Shown here: positions 9,173 through 19,074 of the stretch, piece by piece
Numbering within the stretch: the first letter of the stretch is position 1
Layout: each line of letters begins with the position of its first letter
DNA from: Bacteroides sp.
GTDB lineage: Bacteria; Bacteroidota; Bacteroidia; Bacteroidales; Bacteroidaceae
NCBI GenBank assembly: GCA_015060765.1
Contig: SUXW01000015.1
Span: forward strand, 1-64,000
DNA length: 64,000 nucleotides
Direction of reading: 5' to 3'
Notes under the pieces: generated by a model
Told to the model about the DNA's origin: nothing
Databases searched by the model: none
The model's input: only the letters and a program-made list of their open reading frames with translations
Program-made: the position numbers and the translations under genes

Positions 9173-12100
9173 TCATTTTTTATTTTTCTCTACCCATTTT
9201 CTTGCATTAACGAATGCTTCTATCCATGGAGTAACTTGGTCACTATTTTTTCTATCTGTTGGATAGTAACCGCATTGCCATGGGAAAATAGTACGTTCCG
9301 GATGTGGCATAATAGCTAAGTGACGTCCGTCCTTGCTGGCTACAGCCGCTACGCTATACGATGAACCATTGGGGTTGCCAGGATATTCGTCGTAAGAGAA
9401 TTTGGCTACCACATTGTATTCATCTTCTGGTAATGGCAAGTGGAACTTACCTTCACCGTGTGCTACCCAAGTACCAATCTTGAATCCACTCAATGAACCG
9501 AACATCACGCTACGGTTGGTTGGGATAGTCAATGATACAAAACTGCTTTCGAACTTATGCGAATCGTTGTGCAGCATCTTGGCCTTTTTGTCTGCTGTGT
9601 GTTCTGGATTGATGAGCCCGAGCTCAATCATCAACTGGCACCCGTTGCATACACCGAGTGACAAGGTATCTTCACGGGCGTAGAAGTTGTCGAGGGCTGC
9701 TTTGGCCTTTGGATTGAAGAGGAAAGCGCCTGCCCATCCCTTGGCTGAACCAAGTACGTCGGAGTTGGAGAAACCACCACAGAAAGCAATTACATTTACA
9801 TCCTCCAATGTTTCACGACCGCTGATCAGATCGGTCATGGTAACATCCTTTACATCGAAACCGGCCAACCAGAAGGAATAAGCCATTTCACGTTCAGAAT
9901 TGGTACCCTTTTCACGGATGACAGCAGCCTTGATTCCACTAGGTTCCCGACGGTCTGGATTCAATCCATATTGGCTCAATTTACCAGTAAACTCTGGGCC
10001 AAAGGCCAGTTCCAAAGGCTGTTGTTTGTAATTTTCGAAACGTTTCTTGGCACAACCGTTGAAACTTTGCTTGCGATCGAGTAGGTATGAAGTGGAGTAC
10101 CAAACATCACGTAAATGGTCGATACCGAATTGGTAAGTTACGCTGTCTTTATTAACTAAAATATGACGTTCTTCACTAGGTACACCAATCTTAAGATAGC
10201 CCACACCTGCATCATCCAAAATCTTTTTCACTCTCGGAGCGTTTGCATCGGATACTTGTACGATTACTCCAGGATTTTCTGCAAAAAGACATTTTACGAT
10301 ATCTGTTCCTTGGAATTTGTCAAGGGTAATTTCCATACCTCCTTCGGTGTTGGCGAAGCACATTTCAAGCAAAGCGGTAATCATACCACCGGCAGAAATA
10401 TCATGACCTGCCATAATCAATCCTTCGTTAACCAATTGTTGGATAGCCAAGAATGCATCGCGGAAATATTCCGGGTTCTTTACGGTAGGTACGTCGCTAC
10501 CTACTTTATTCAAAGATTGAGCAAAGGCTGAACCACCCAATTGCAACTTGTCGAATGAGAAGTCGATGTGATAGAAACGGCTCTTCGGATTGTTCTGCAT
10601 GACTGGAGAAACGATCTTCTTGATGTCTGACACTTCACCACCAGCCGAAACAATGACAGTTCCTGGGCTGATGATTTTTTCTCCGTTCGGATATTTTTGT
10701 GTCATAGACAAAGAATCTTTTCCTGTCGGAACATTGATTTGCAATGAACAGCAGAAATCGGACAAAGCTTTCACCGCTTTGTACAAACGAGCGTCTTCCC
10801 CTTCTTGAGCGCGGCATGGCCACATCCAGTTAGCTGAAAGTGATACACTATCCAATCCTTCAGCCAACGGTGCCCAAACCAGGTTGGTCAATGCTTCGCT
10901 GACTGCCAATACTGAACCAGCTTCAGGATCAGCCAATGCAGCTTGAGGAGCGTGACCGATAGAAGTCGCTATCCCTTTTTCTCCGCGGTAATCCAATGTA
11001 ACGGCACCACAGTCACTCAATGGCAATTGTAATTCACCTTGACATTGTTGGCGACCGATACGGCCGGTTACACAACGGTCTACTTTGTTGGTTAACCAGT
11101 CTTTACAAGCAACAGCTTCCAATTGAAGCACACGTTGGATGTATTCATCGAGTTGGGTGATGTCGTAAGTTACCACATCGTATTTACGTTCAACGGTCTT
11201 GTCTACCATGTAAGTCTTGGGTGAAGAACCAAACATTTGGTCAACTGCCAAATCAAACGGACGTACCCCGTCGGCTTGTTCAAAAGCAAAGCGATGGTCA
11301 CCGGTTGTTTCACCTACAGTGTACATCGGTGCACGTTCACGTTCTGCAATTTTGCGTACATGTTCAATTGCTTTTTCATCGATGAGCAATCCCATTCGTT
11401 CCTGACTTTCGTTGGCGATGATTTCCTTGGCACTCAACGTCTCATCGCCGATAGGAAGCTTGTCCATGTGGATCAAACCACCACATTCTTCCACCAGTTC
11501 TGACAGACAGTTTACGTGACCGGCTGAACCGTGGTCGTGGATGGAAACAATTGGGTTTTCATCTTCTTCGCAAAGGGCACGAACTACGTTGTAAGCACGT
11601 TTCTGCATTTCAGCATTAGCACGCTGAACAGCGTTCAATTCGATACCCGATGAATAACGTCCTGTTTCTACGGAAGAAACCGAACCGCCACCGAGACCAA
11701 TACGATAATTGTCACCACCTAATACAACTACTTTGTTGCCTGTTTCGGGCGCACCTTTTAAACAGTCACGTTGGGTACCGTATCCTACACCACCGGCCAA
11801 CATGATTACTTTATCATAAGCATATTTTTCGTTGTTTTCTTGATGCTCAAAAGTAAGTACGGAACCGCAAATCAATGGTTGTCCAAACTTGTTGCCAAAA
11901 TCAGAAGCACCGTTGGATGCCTTGATAAGGATTTGTTCCGGAGTTTGGTACAGCCATTGACGAACCGGAAGAATGTCTTCCCATTCGCGACCTTCTTCGC
12001 TACGTGGATAAGAAGTCATGTATACGGCAGTACCGGCAATTGGCCAGGATCCTTTACCACCACCCATACGGTCGCGGATTTCACCACCAGTACCAGTCGA

Positions 12101-12883
12101 AGCACCGTTAAACGGTTCTACAGTGGTCGGGAAATTATGTGTTTCCGCCTTTAGGGATATGACGGACTTTACATTCTTGATGATAAAGTAGTCGGCTGTA
12201 GAATGGTCTTTTGGAGCGAATTGTTCAATTTCCGGACCTTCTGCAAAAGCAACATTATCCTTGTATGCAGAGATTATCTTGTTCGGATTTTCTTGGGTGG
12301 TCTTTTTGATCATTTGGAAGAGTGAAGATTCCATTTCCACTCCATCAATAATGAATGTACCACCAAAGATTTTGTGACGGCAATGTTCTGAGTTGATCTG
12401 GGCAAAACCAAATACTTCCGAATCTGTCAATTTACGTCCCAAATCCTTTTCTACTTTCTTCAAATAGTCCATTTCTTCTTGTGAAAGAGCCAACCCTTCT
12501 TGTTCGTTGTATTCTTCCAGATTTTCAATGTAGATGATGGGCTGCGGTTTGATGTTGATAGTAAAGATATTTTGGTCCAATCCTTTGTACATGCGTTGGA
12601 GCATAGGATCGTATTCGGCGTTTTCATCTTTAACCGGGAAATACTCTTCGATACGTAGAATGCCTTCCAATCCCATGTTCTGGGTGATTTCTACGGCATT
12701 GGTACTCCATGGCGTAATCATTTCTCGGCGTGGTCCGACGAAACAGCCTTGCAAGTTTTCTTCCTTTTCAACGGTGGCTTCCCCATAAAGCCAACATAAT
12801 TTCTGGATGTCTTCTGCACTAAGTTCCTTATTGGCTTCTGTGGCGATGACATTCAGGTTCGGTGTTCTGAAAAATAAAATCAT
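9173..12883 (-). CDS. purL: phosphoribosylformylglycinamidine synthase, large single-chain form
   Basis: The 1236-residue FGAR amidotransferase converts FGAR to FGAM with glutamine and ATP in de novo purine synthesis. The length matches the large PurL type that fuses a PurS-like N-terminus, the two-part synthetase core (EHCRHKIFGG, KAETHNFPTTVEPFNGASTG) and a C-terminal class-I glutamine amidotransferase. The nucleophilic Cys lies in LGVCNGCQLM at about residue 1080, and the catalytic His and Glu in PHPERT near the end. It is cytosolic and appears monocistronic, with its own promoter and terminator. No purine riboswitch is visible in the short leader. Confidence 0.97.
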   Translation of the reverse strand: MILFFRTPNLNVIATEANKELSAEDIQKLCWLYGEATVEKEENLQGCFVGPRREMITPWSTNAVEITQNMGLEGILRIEEYFPVKDENAEYDPMLQRMYKGLDQNIFTINIKPQPIIYIENLEEYNEQEGLALSQEEMDYLKKVEKDLGRKLTDSEVFGFAQINSEHCRHKIFGGTFIIDGVEMESSLFQMIKKTTQENPNKIISAYKDNVAFAEGPEIEQFAPKDHSTADYFIIKNVKSVISLKAETHNFPTTVEPFNGASTGTGGEIRDRMGGGKGSWPIAGTAVYMTSYPRSEEGREWEDILPVRQWLYQTPEQILIKASNGASDFGNKFGQPLICGSVLTFEHQENNEKYAYDKVIMLAGGVGYGTQRDCLKGAPETGNKVVVLGGDNYRIGLGGGSVSSVETGRYSSGIELNAVQRANAEMQKRAYNVVRALCEEDENPIVSIHDHGSAGHVNCLSELVEECGGLIHMDKLPIGDETLSAKEIIANESQERMGLLIDEKAIEHVRKIAERERAPMYTVGETTGDHRFAFEQADGVRPFDLAVDQMFGSSPKTYMVDKTVERKYDVVTYDITQLDEYIQRVLQLEAVACKDWLTNKVDRCVTGRIGRQQCQGELQLPLSDCGAVTLDYRGEKGIATSIGHAPQAALADPEAGSVLAVSEALTNLVWAPLAEGLDSVSLSANWMWPCRAQEGEDARLYKAVKALSDFCCSLQINVPTGKDSLSMTQKYPNGEKIISPGTVIVSAGGEVSDIKKIVSPVMQNNPKSRFYHIDFSFDKLQLGGSAFAQSLNKVGSDVPTVKNPEYFRDAFLAIQQLVNEGLIMAGHDISAGGMITALLEMCFANTEGGMEITLDKFQGTDIVKCLFAENPGVIVQVSDANAPRVKKILDDAGVGYLKIGVPSEERHILVNKDSVTYQFGIDHLRDVWYSTSYLLDRKQSFNGCAKKRFENYKQQPLELAFGPEFTGKLSQYGLNPDRREPSGIKAAVIREKGTNSEREMAYSFWLAGFDVKDVTMTDLISGRETLEDVNVIAFCGGFSNSDVLGSAKGWAGAFLFNPKAKAALDNFYAREDTLSLGVCNGCQLMIELGLINPEHTADKKAKMLHNDSHKFESSFVSLTIPTNRSVMFGSLSGFKIGTWVAHGEGKFHLPLPEDEYNVVAKFSYDEYPGNPNGSSYSVAAVASKDGRHLAIMPHPERTIFPWQCGYYPTDRKNSDQVTPWIEAFVNARKWVEKNKK

Positions 12884-12940
12884 AGCACTTTATAGTTGTT
12901 TTGTTAATTGTTATCTCAAAAGGATTCTATTTAATAAGGT

Positions 12941-12949
12941 GCAAAGTTA
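12941..12949 (-). promoter_or_regulatory. -7 element of the purL promoter
   Basis: TAACTTTGC on the minus strand is a full match to the Bacteroidetes -7 consensus TAnnTTTG. It predicts a transcript leader of about 50 bases before the ATG at 12883. No strong -33 TTTG is visible. Confidence 0.6.
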
Positions 12950-13026
12950 TATAAAAGACACATTCTATAAAAGAAAAATGAGTTTAAATATAGGTACTTT
13001 CGTAAAAAAATCTCATCTTTGCAGTC

Positions 13027-13686
13027 ATGAATTGGATTGAACAAGTAACCATACTCGATATATTGGTGAAAGGGTTTATTATAGGCGTGGTAGTTTCCGC
13101 GCCATTAGGCCCTGTGGGTGTACTTTGTATACAACGCACACTGAATAAAGGTCGTTGGTATGGATTCGTTACAGGGTTAGGTGCTTGCTTGAGTGATATC
13201 ATATATGCGTTGATAACCGGATATGGTATGAGTTTTATGGATGAGTTTCTGATGAAGCACCAGATTCTTCTACAGATTATAGGAAGCATTATGTTGTTTG
13301 TTTTTGGGGTATATACTTTCCGGAGCAATCCGGTGCAATCCATCCGACCGGTTTCATCTACACCGGGAACTTATCTGCATAATTTTGTAACAGCTTTCTT
13401 TGTTACTCTTTCCAATCCCTTGATTATCTTTCTGTTTATCGGACTTTTTGCCCGTTTTTCGTTTGTGATGCCCGATAGTGCATTGGAACTTCAACTGACC
13501 GGTTATATGGCAATTGTATTAGGAGCGTGGACGTGGTGGTTCGGTATCACTTATTTTGTGAATAAGGTTCGCACCCAATTTAATGTCAGAGGAATCTGGA
13601 TATTAAACCGTATTATCGGTACGGTAGTGATGTTGGCATCGGTTGTCAGCATCGTCTATACTATATTGGGTAAAACAATTTACTAA
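13027..13686 (+). CDS. LysE-family translocator
   Basis: This 219-residue inner-membrane protein has about six hydrophobic segments. The N-terminal motif FIIGVVVSAPLGPVGVLCIQ (residues 12-31) is characteristic of the LysE/RhtB amino-acid exporter superfamily. The substrate cannot be told from sequence. It begins a plus-strand run with the DUF4924 gene 11 bases downstream, then rfbD and prfC, all tightly spaced. The start codon lies only a few bases after a weak CATCTTTGC element; a TACTTTCG stretch at 12995 is an alternative promoter core. Confidence 0.85.
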   Translation: MNWIEQVTILDILVKGFIIGVVVSAPLGPVGVLCIQRTLNKGRWYGFVTGLGACLSDIIYALITGYGMSFMDEFLMKHQILLQIIGSIMLFVFGVYTFRSNPVQSIRPVSSTPGTYLHNFVTAFFVTLSNPLIIFLFIGLFARFSFVMPDSALELQLTGYMAIVLGAWTWWFGITYFVNKVRTQFNVRGIWILNRIIGTVVMLASVVSIVYTILGKTIY

Positions 13687-13697
13687 ATACTATCAGC

Positions 13698-14243
13698 ATG
13701 TTTGTTTCGCAACAACTTAAGCAACGGAATATTGCCGAATACCTCATTTATATGTGGCAGGTGGAAGACCTGATTCGTGCCAATCATTGTGATATGGAAC
13801 AGATTCAATGCAATATTGTAGACCATTATCCCTCTTTGTCGGATGAACAACGTACCGAATTGTCCCAATGGTATGAAGACTTGATAGAAATGATGCGTCG
13901 TGAGGAAGTGATGCAACGGGGACATCTACAGATTAACAAGAATGTCATTGTATGGCTTACTGATTTGCATTTGCAGTTGATGGCATCGCCCAAATTCCCT
14001 TATTACAATGCTGCATACTACAAGGCATTGCCGTTTATTGTCGAACTTCGTGCGAAGGGGGCTGATAAGGATAAACCCGAATTGGAAACATGTTTCGATG
14101 CTTTATACGGTATTTTGTTACTGAAACTTCAAAAGAAGGAGATTAGTGAGGAAACGCAAAAGGCACAGGAAGCCATTACCGGTTTGCTTTCCATGCTTTC
14201 CACTTACTATATCGTGGATAAGAAAGGAGGACTTGAATTATGA
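13698..14243 (+). CDS. DUF4924 family protein
   Basis: This 181-residue soluble, mostly helical protein without signal peptide begins MFVSQQLKQRNIAEYLIYMW, which I recognise as the Bacteroidetes-restricted DUF4924 family. No function is known to me. It is encoded between a LysE-type exporter and rfbD, overlapping the rfbD start by 4 bases (ATGA), so its expression is coupled to rfbD. A strong AAGGAGG within its last codons (14224-14230) sits 9 bases before the rfbD ATG. Confidence 0.7.
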   Translation: MFVSQQLKQRNIAEYLIYMWQVEDLIRANHCDMEQIQCNIVDHYPSLSDEQRTELSQWYEDLIEMMRREEVMQRGHLQINKNVIVWLTDLHLQLMASPKFPYYNAAYYKALPFIVELRAKGADKDKPELETCFDALYGILLLKLQKKEISEETQKAQEAITGLLSMLSTYYIVDKKGGLEL

Positions 14244-15097
14244 AAAATATATTGATTACAGGTGCCAATGGTCAATTGGGTAATGAAATGCGTATTCTGT
14301 CGGTCGAAAATCAAGAGTATAACTATTTCTTTACAGATGTGGCGGAGCTTGATATTTGTGATGAACGGGCTGTCATGGAATTTGTCATGATGAATGATAT
14401 ACAGATCATAGTGAATTGCGCTGCATATACGGCTGTCGATAAAGCGGAGGAGAATCTCGAATTTTGTACCCGATTGAATGCAGATGCGGTGGGGTATTTG
14501 GCCAAAGCCGCTGAAGTCAATAAAGCTGAATTTATTCAGATTTCCACGGATTATGTGTTTGATGGTACAGCTCATGTCCCTTATCTGGAAACGGAACCTA
14601 CATGCCCCAATTCTGTATATGGTGCCACGAAACTGGCCGGTGAACAGAATGCGCTGACCTTGTGTAGCCGTTCCATGGTTATTCGTACCGCTTGGTTGTA
14701 TTCTACTTTCGGAAACAACTTCGTGAAGACGATGATTCGTTTGGGTAAAGAACGGGAATCCCTTGGGGTTATTTTTGATCAGATAGGTACACCGACATAT
14801 GCTCGCGATTTGGCCCTTGCTATCTTTGCGGCTATCCGTCAAGGCGTAGTTCCGGGTATTTATCATTTCAGTAACGAAGGCGTATGTTCGTGGTATGATT
14901 TTACCAAGGCTATTCATCGTTTGGCAGGTATCACCTCCTGTCATGTAAAGCCACTTCACACCGAAGAGTATCCTACACCTGCCAAGCGCCCGCATTACTC
15001 GGTGCTGGACAAAACGAAAATTAAAAATACTTATCATATAGAAATACCTTATTGGATGGACTCTTTGCAGAGTTGCATCGCAGAATTAGAAGCATAA
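14240..15097 (+). CDS. rfbD: dTDP-4-dehydrorhamnose reductase
   Basis: The 285-residue enzyme catalyses the last step of dTDP-L-rhamnose synthesis, reducing dTDP-4-keto-L-rhamnose with NAD(P)H. An N-terminal Rossmann motif [12 protein letters not shown] (residues 5-16), the YVFDGT segment and the catalytic YGATKLAGE (Tyr-x3-Lys) identify the RmlD family. The other rml genes are not present here, so this gene is separated from its pathway. It is preceded by a Shine-Dalgarno-like AAGGAGG, rare in this window, and followed 11 bases later by prfC. Confidence 0.93.
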   Translation: MKNILITGANGQLGNEMRILSVENQEYNYFFTDVAELDICDERAVMEFVMMNDIQIIVNCAAYTAVDKAEENLEFCTRLNADAVGYLAKAAEVNKAEFIQISTDYVFDGTAHVPYLETEPTCPNSVYGATKLAGEQNALTLCSRSMVIRTAWLYSTFGNNFVKTMIRLGKERESLGVIFDQIGTPTYARDLALAIFAAIRQGVVPGIYHFSNEGVCSWYDFTKAIHRLAGITSCHVKPLHTEEYPTPAKRPHYSVLDKTKIKNTYHIEIPYWMDSLQSCIAELEA

Positions 15098-15108
15098 GAT
15101 TGAGAGAG

Positions 15109-16677
15109 ATGAATCCAGAAATTGAAAGAAGACGAACGTTTGCAATCATTGCGCATCCGGATGCCGGTAAGACCTCGCTGACCGAAAAACTTTTGCTTTT
15201 CGGAGGACAGATTCAGGTGGCAGGTGCCGTCAAGAGCAATAAAATCAAGAAAACAGCTACATCCGACTGGATGGATATTGAAAAACAACGTGGTATTTCG
15301 GTAACGACCTCCGTGATGGAATTTGATTACCACGATTATAAAATCAATATCCTCGATACTCCTGGTCACCAAGACTTTGCGGAAGACACCTATCGTACAC
15401 TGACCGCTGTCGATTCGGTTATCATTGTGGTCGATGGTGCGAAAGGGGTGGAAACTCAAACCCGTAAGTTGATGGAAGTATGCCGTATGCGTAATACTCC
15501 AGTTATTATTTTCGTCAACAAGATGGACCGCGAAGCGAAAGACCCGTTCGATTTGCTCGATGAGTTGGAAGAAGAATTGGTGATTGGTGTGCGTCCATTG
15601 ACTTGGCCGATTGAAAGCGGTCCGCGTTTCAAAGGGGTGTACAATATATACGAACAGAATTTGAACCTTTTCCAACCTTCCAAGCAGGTGGTAACCGAAA
15701 AGGTGGAAGTAGATATTCATTCAGAAGAATTGGATAACCAGATTGGTATGGCTTTGGCTGATAAACTCCGTAGCGAATTGGAACTCATTGAAGGGGTTTA
15801 TCCGGAATTCAAAGTGGAAGAGTATTTGCGTGGCGAATTGGCACCTGTATTCTTTGGATCTGCCTTGAATAATTTTGGGGTAGAGGAGCTCTTGAATACG
15901 TTCGTGGAAATCGCTCCAAGTCCACGTCCGGTCAAAGCGGAAGAACGGGATGTACAACCCGACGAACAGAAGTTCACCGGTTTTATTTTTAAGATAACCG
16001 CGAATATCGATCCCAATCACCGTTCATGTATTGCTTTCTGTAAGGTGTGCTCGGGCAAGTTCTCGCGCAATACTCCTTATCTGCACGTGCGTCACGACAA
16101 AACCATGCGTTTCTCGTCGCCTACCCAATTCATGGCTCAACGAAAGACTACGGTCGATGAGGCATGGGCGGGTGATATTATTGGTTTGCCTGACAACGGA
16201 ACGTTCAAGATTGGTGATACGTTGACCGAAGGCGAAAAGCTTCACTTCAAGGGATTGCCGAGTTTTTCACCAGAAATGTTCAAGTACATCGAGAATGCCG
16301 ACCCGATGAAGCAAAAGCAATTGGCCAAGGGTATCGACCAGTTGATGGACGAAGGAGTAGCGCAATTGTTCGTCAACCAGTTCAATGGTCGTAAGATTAT
16401 TGGTACGGTAGGTCAGCTCCAGTTTGAAGTTATCCAATATCGTTTGGAAAACGAATACAACGCCAAGTGCCGTTGGGAACCTGTCAGCCTTTATAAAGCT
16501 TGTTGGATAGAGAGCGACGATGCCGCCGAACTCGAAGCTTTCAAGAAACGCAAGTATCAATACATGGCGAAGGACCGCGAAGGTCGCGATGTATTCCTGG
16601 CTGATAGCGGTTATGTGCTTCAAATGGCCCAAATGGACTTCAAGCACATCAAATTCCATTTCACTTCGGAATTTTAA
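15109..16677 (+). CDS. prfC: peptide chain release factor 3
   Basis: The 522-residue translational GTPase removes RF1/RF2 from the ribosome after peptide release. G motifs are all canonical: AHPDAGKTS (G1), [10 protein letters not shown] (G2), DTPGHQDF (G3) and NKMD (G4). The conserved start [17 protein letters not shown] fixes the start at 15109; an upstream in-frame ATG at 15052 lies inside rfbD and would add an unrelated N-terminus. It is the last gene of the run beginning at 13027, with a clear terminator after it. Its intact catalytic His (PGHQDF) contrasts with the EF-G paralogue at 44953. Confidence 0.97.
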   Translation: MNPEIERRRTFAIIAHPDAGKTSLTEKLLLFGGQIQVAGAVKSNKIKKTATSDWMDIEKQRGISVTTSVMEFDYHDYKINILDTPGHQDFAEDTYRTLTAVDSVIIVVDGAKGVETQTRKLMEVCRMRNTPVIIFVNKMDREAKDPFDLLDELEEELVIGVRPLTWPIESGPRFKGVYNIYEQNLNLFQPSKQVVTEKVEVDIHSEELDNQIGMALADKLRSELELIEGVYPEFKVEEYLRGELAPVFFGSALNNFGVEELLNTFVEIAPSPRPVKAEERDVQPDEQKFTGFIFKITANIDPNHRSCIAFCKVCSGKFSRNTPYLHVRHDKTMRFSSPTQFMAQRKTTVDEAWAGDIIGLPDNGTFKIGDTLTEGEKLHFKGLPSFSPEMFKYIENADPMKQKQLAKGIDQLMDEGVAQLFVNQFNGRKIIGTVGQLQFEVIQYRLENEYNAKCRWEPVSLYKACWIESDDAAELEAFKKRKYQYMAKDREGRDVFLADSGYVLQMAQMDFKHIKFHFTSEF

Positions 16678-16687
16678 ATCATATAAG

Positions 16688-16718
16688 TGGATGCATCAAA
16701 ATATGCATCCATTTTTTT
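16688..16718 (+). terminator. rho-independent terminator of prfC
   Basis: TGGATGCAT (16688-16696) pairs with ATGCATCCA (16703-16711) around a 6-base loop and is followed directly by seven Ts (16712-16718). Confidence 0.9.
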
Positions 16719-16773
16719 AAGCACACTTCAAAAATAGAAAATTATCTCTTTAAACTTCTTTAACTTCATAATA

Positions 16774-16818
16774 TTTGCATCATTACGAAAACTTCGTAGA
16801 TTTGCGAAGAAATCGTAA
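16774..16818 (+). promoter_or_regulatory. promoter with overlapping dyad operator of the BlaI-type gene
   Basis: A -33 TTTG (16774-16777), exact 19-bp spacer and -7 TAGATTTG (16797-16804) form a near-ideal Bacteroidetes promoter. A dyad of two 14-base arms is centred on the -7: TTACGAAAACTTCG (16783-16796) and CGAAGAAATCGTAA (16805-16818). The arms match at 11 of 14 positions, the exceptions being the central AAA. BlaI/MecI-type repressors bind such dyads as dimers, so this is probably the autoregulatory operator. Confidence 0.75.
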
Positions 16819-16833
16819 GCAACTCATTATTAT

Positions 16834-17199
16834 ATGGAAAAACTAACAATACAAGAAGAAGAAGTGATGCTTTACATTTGGAAACTGAACGAATGTGTAG
16901 TGAAAGATATTGTCACTCGTTTCCCCGAGCCTCAACCCCCTTATACAACCGTAGCCTCTATCGTAAACAATTTGAAGCGGAAAGGCTATGTACACGCCAA
17001 GCGCTATGGCAATACCTATTTATATAGTCCGGCCGTCAAGCAAAGCGAATACAAACGGAACTTCATGGGAGGTGTGGTGCGCAACTATTTTGCCAACTCC
17101 TACAAAGAAATGGTTTCGTTCTTCGCCAAAGAACAGAAACTTTCTGCCGACGATTTGAAAGACATCATCAGTTTGATTGAAAAAGGAAAAGAAGAATAA
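16834..17199 (+). CDS. BlaI/MecI/CopY-family transcriptional repressor
   Basis: This 121-residue winged-helix protein begins MEKLTIQEEEVMLYIWKL, and PYTTVASIVNNLKRKGYV forms the recognition region of the BlaI family. In the family, a membrane M56 peptidase senses a signal and leads to proteolytic inactivation of the repressor. The neighbour 18 bases downstream is exactly such an M56 protein, so the two form a sensor-repressor pair. The gene sits directly behind a promoter overlaid by a strong dyad, implying negative autoregulation. No beta-lactamase gene is nearby, so the signal and regulon are unknown. Confidence 0.92.
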   Translation: MEKLTIQEEEVMLYIWKLNECVVKDIVTRFPEPQPPYTTVASIVNNLKRKGYVHAKRYGNTYLYSPAVKQSEYKRNFMGGVVRNYFANSYKEMVSFFAKEQKLSADDLKDIISLIEKGKEE

Positions 17200-17217
17200 C
17201 CTTAAACTCCCCTCACC

Positions 17218-18915
17218 ATGGCTCCCGAATGGATTTATCTGTTGAAAGTAAATGTAGGCATCGCCCTATTTTATGCCTTTTATAAACTATTCTGTTGTCG
17301 CGATACGTTCTTCCATTGGCGACGCGTGGCTCTATTGAGTTTTTTGGGTATCTCTTTTCTCTACCCTTTCCTCAACATCCAGCATTGGGTACAAGAACAG
17401 CCTTCCATGAACGAACTGGCCGATTACTATGCCACCTTCATCGATATGGAAGAAATCACCGTTACCGAAACGGCTTCTACCTATCCAATTCCCGATGCAT
17501 TGACATTGCTAACCTATCTTTATATAATTGGTGTAGTAGTACTCGGTATACGTTTCCTGATACAATTGGCCAGCATCTTCCGATTGGTAAGGAAAGGGCA
17601 ATCGGTCACCGTCAACGGAGTACGTGTCGTCAGTCTATCCGATGAGGCCAATCCGTTCTCTTTCTTCCATTGGATATTCGCCTATCTGCCCGATTTGCAA
17701 GGCGAAGGAGGAAAAGAAATCCTTACGCACGAGCTTACCCATGTGCGCCAACGCCATTCTATCGATGTAGTGTTCAGCGAGCTCGTTAACATTGTTTGTT
17801 GGATGAATCCGTTCATGTGGCTCATGAAAGCCGAAATCCGCCTTAACCTGGAATACTTGGCCGACAACAAGGTGGCCGAAAGCCTTTGTAACACCAAGCA
17901 ATACCAGTACCATTTATTGGGCCTTGCCAACCAGAACAGACAAACCGGTTTATACAATCATTTTAATGTCTCACATTTAAAAAACAGAATTGTTATGATG
18001 AACAAGAAAAGAACCCGTACAACAGGCCGCATCAAGTATGCCTTGTTTGCACCGCTGACCGCCGCTCTACTTTTGGTCAGCAACATCGAAGCTGTGGCAC
18101 GCACCACAGAGCGCATTGCCGAAAAGGTAAGCACCACACTTACCGAGGAAATCCAAGCCACTCCAACCATCGACCAAGACGATCCCGTCTTCCAAGTGGT
18201 TGAACAAATGCCGGAATTCCCGGGAGGTATGGGTGAGTGCATGAAGTGGCTTCAAACCAACATGAAGTACCCCATGGAGGCCAAAGAAAAGGGAGAACAT
18301 GGCCGAGTAATTGTACAGTTTATTGTGGAAAAAGACGGTAGCATCACCGACGTAAAAGTAGTACGTAGCGTTTCTCCTGATTTGGATGCTGAAGCCATCC
18401 GTGTAGTTAGCGGCATGCCTAAATGGAAACCGGGTATGCAAAGAGGTAAAGTGGTCAAAGTGAAATACACGTTACCTATCATGTTCAGCTTGGAAAAGAA
18501 AGAAACTGTTACCTCTTCATCGGTTAGTGCCGTACCCGTTGATTCAAAGAAAGAAGTGAAGACGGATGTAGTCTTCCAAGTAGTAGAACAAATGCCGGAA
18601 TTTCCCGGTGGTATGGGAGAATGCATGAAGTGGTTGCAAGCCAACATGAAGTATCCCAAGGAAGCACAGGACAAAGGAGAACAAGGCCGGGTAATTGTGC
18701 AATTCGTTGTGGAAAAAGACGGTAGCATCACCGAAGTAAAAGTGGCACGCAGTGTTTCTCCTATCTTGGATGCCGAAGCTCTCCGTGTAATTAGTTCCAT
18801 GCCAAAATGGAAGCCGGGTATGCAGAGAGGTAAAGTAGTCAAAGTGAAATACACTATGCCGGTGATGTTTAATTTAAACAAGGACAAAGAACAACCGAAA
18901 ACCAACCAGCAATAA
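17218..18915 (+). CDS. M56 (BlaR1/MecR1-type) membrane peptidase with two TonB C-terminal-like domains
   Basis: The 565-residue protein has N-terminal TM segments and an M56 metallopeptidase domain with zinc motif HELTH (His171, Glu172, His175). A further hydrophobic segment follows near residue 280. Then come two tandem TonB_C-like domains starting VFQVVEQMPEFPGGMGECMK at residues 324 and 452, about 128 residues apart. The two copies are almost identical and the DNA is also similar, so this is a recent internal duplication. The TonB_C modules should lie in the periplasm as the sensing or partner-binding part, replacing the penicillin-binding domain of classic BlaR1. It is co-transcribed with the BlaI-type repressor. 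Confidence 0.9.
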   Translation: MAPEWIYLLKVNVGIALFYAFYKLFCCRDTFFHWRRVALLSFLGISFLYPFLNIQHWVQEQPSMNELADYYATFIDMEEITVTETASTYPIPDALTLLTYLYIIGVVVLGIRFLIQLASIFRLVRKGQSVTVNGVRVVSLSDEANPFSFFHWIFAYLPDLQGEGGKEILTHELTHVRQRHSIDVVFSELVNIVCWMNPFMWLMKAEIRLNLEYLADNKVAESLCNTKQYQYHLLGLANQNRQTGLYNHFNVSHLKNRIVMMNKKRTRTTGRIKYALFAPLTAALLLVSNIEAVARTTERIAEKVSTTLTEEIQATPTIDQDDPVFQVVEQMPEFPGGMGECMKWLQTNMKYPMEAKEKGEHGRVIVQFIVEKDGSITDVKVVRSVSPDLDAEAIRVVSGMPKWKPGMQRGKVVKVKYTLPIMFSLEKKETVTSSSVSAVPVDSKKEVKTDVVFQVVEQMPEFPGGMGECMKWLQANMKYPKEAQDKGEQGRVIVQFVVEKDGSITEVKVARSVSPILDAEALRVISSMPKWKPGMQRGKVVKVKYTMPVMFNLNKDKEQPKTNQQ

Positions 18916-18961
18916 ATTACCTGTTCTATAAGGCTATTTTAAAATAGGAATCCTTTATCAA

Positions 18962-19042
18962 TGTGTCATTCTGAACATCGCGAGGCATCTAAAACCATCC
19001 ACTTTATGTCGCCAGATCCTTCACTTCGTTCAGGATGACACA
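18962..19042. repeat. REP-like inverted repeat element
   Basis: TGTGTCATTCTGAAC (18962-18976) and GTTCAGGATGACACA (19028-19042) are 15-base arms with one mismatch that enclose about 51 bases. Sequences of the GTCATTCTGAAC type are, from memory, widely dispersed palindromic repeats in bacteria. The element fills the gap between the M56 gene and the TPR gene and could form a long hairpin in the transcript. Confidence 0.65.
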
Positions 19043-19074
19043 ATAATAATATTTAATCCTTCCAAGCAACTACC

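Noticed and set aside
13014-13022. Leaderless transcription of the LysE-type gene from CATCTTTGC
   Set aside because: The element deviates at the first consensus base and would start transcription inside the start codon; the weaker TACTTTCG at 12995 is an equal candidate.
15049-15720. 223-residue minus-strand ORF
   Set aside because: It is antisense to the start of prfC and has no recognisable domain.
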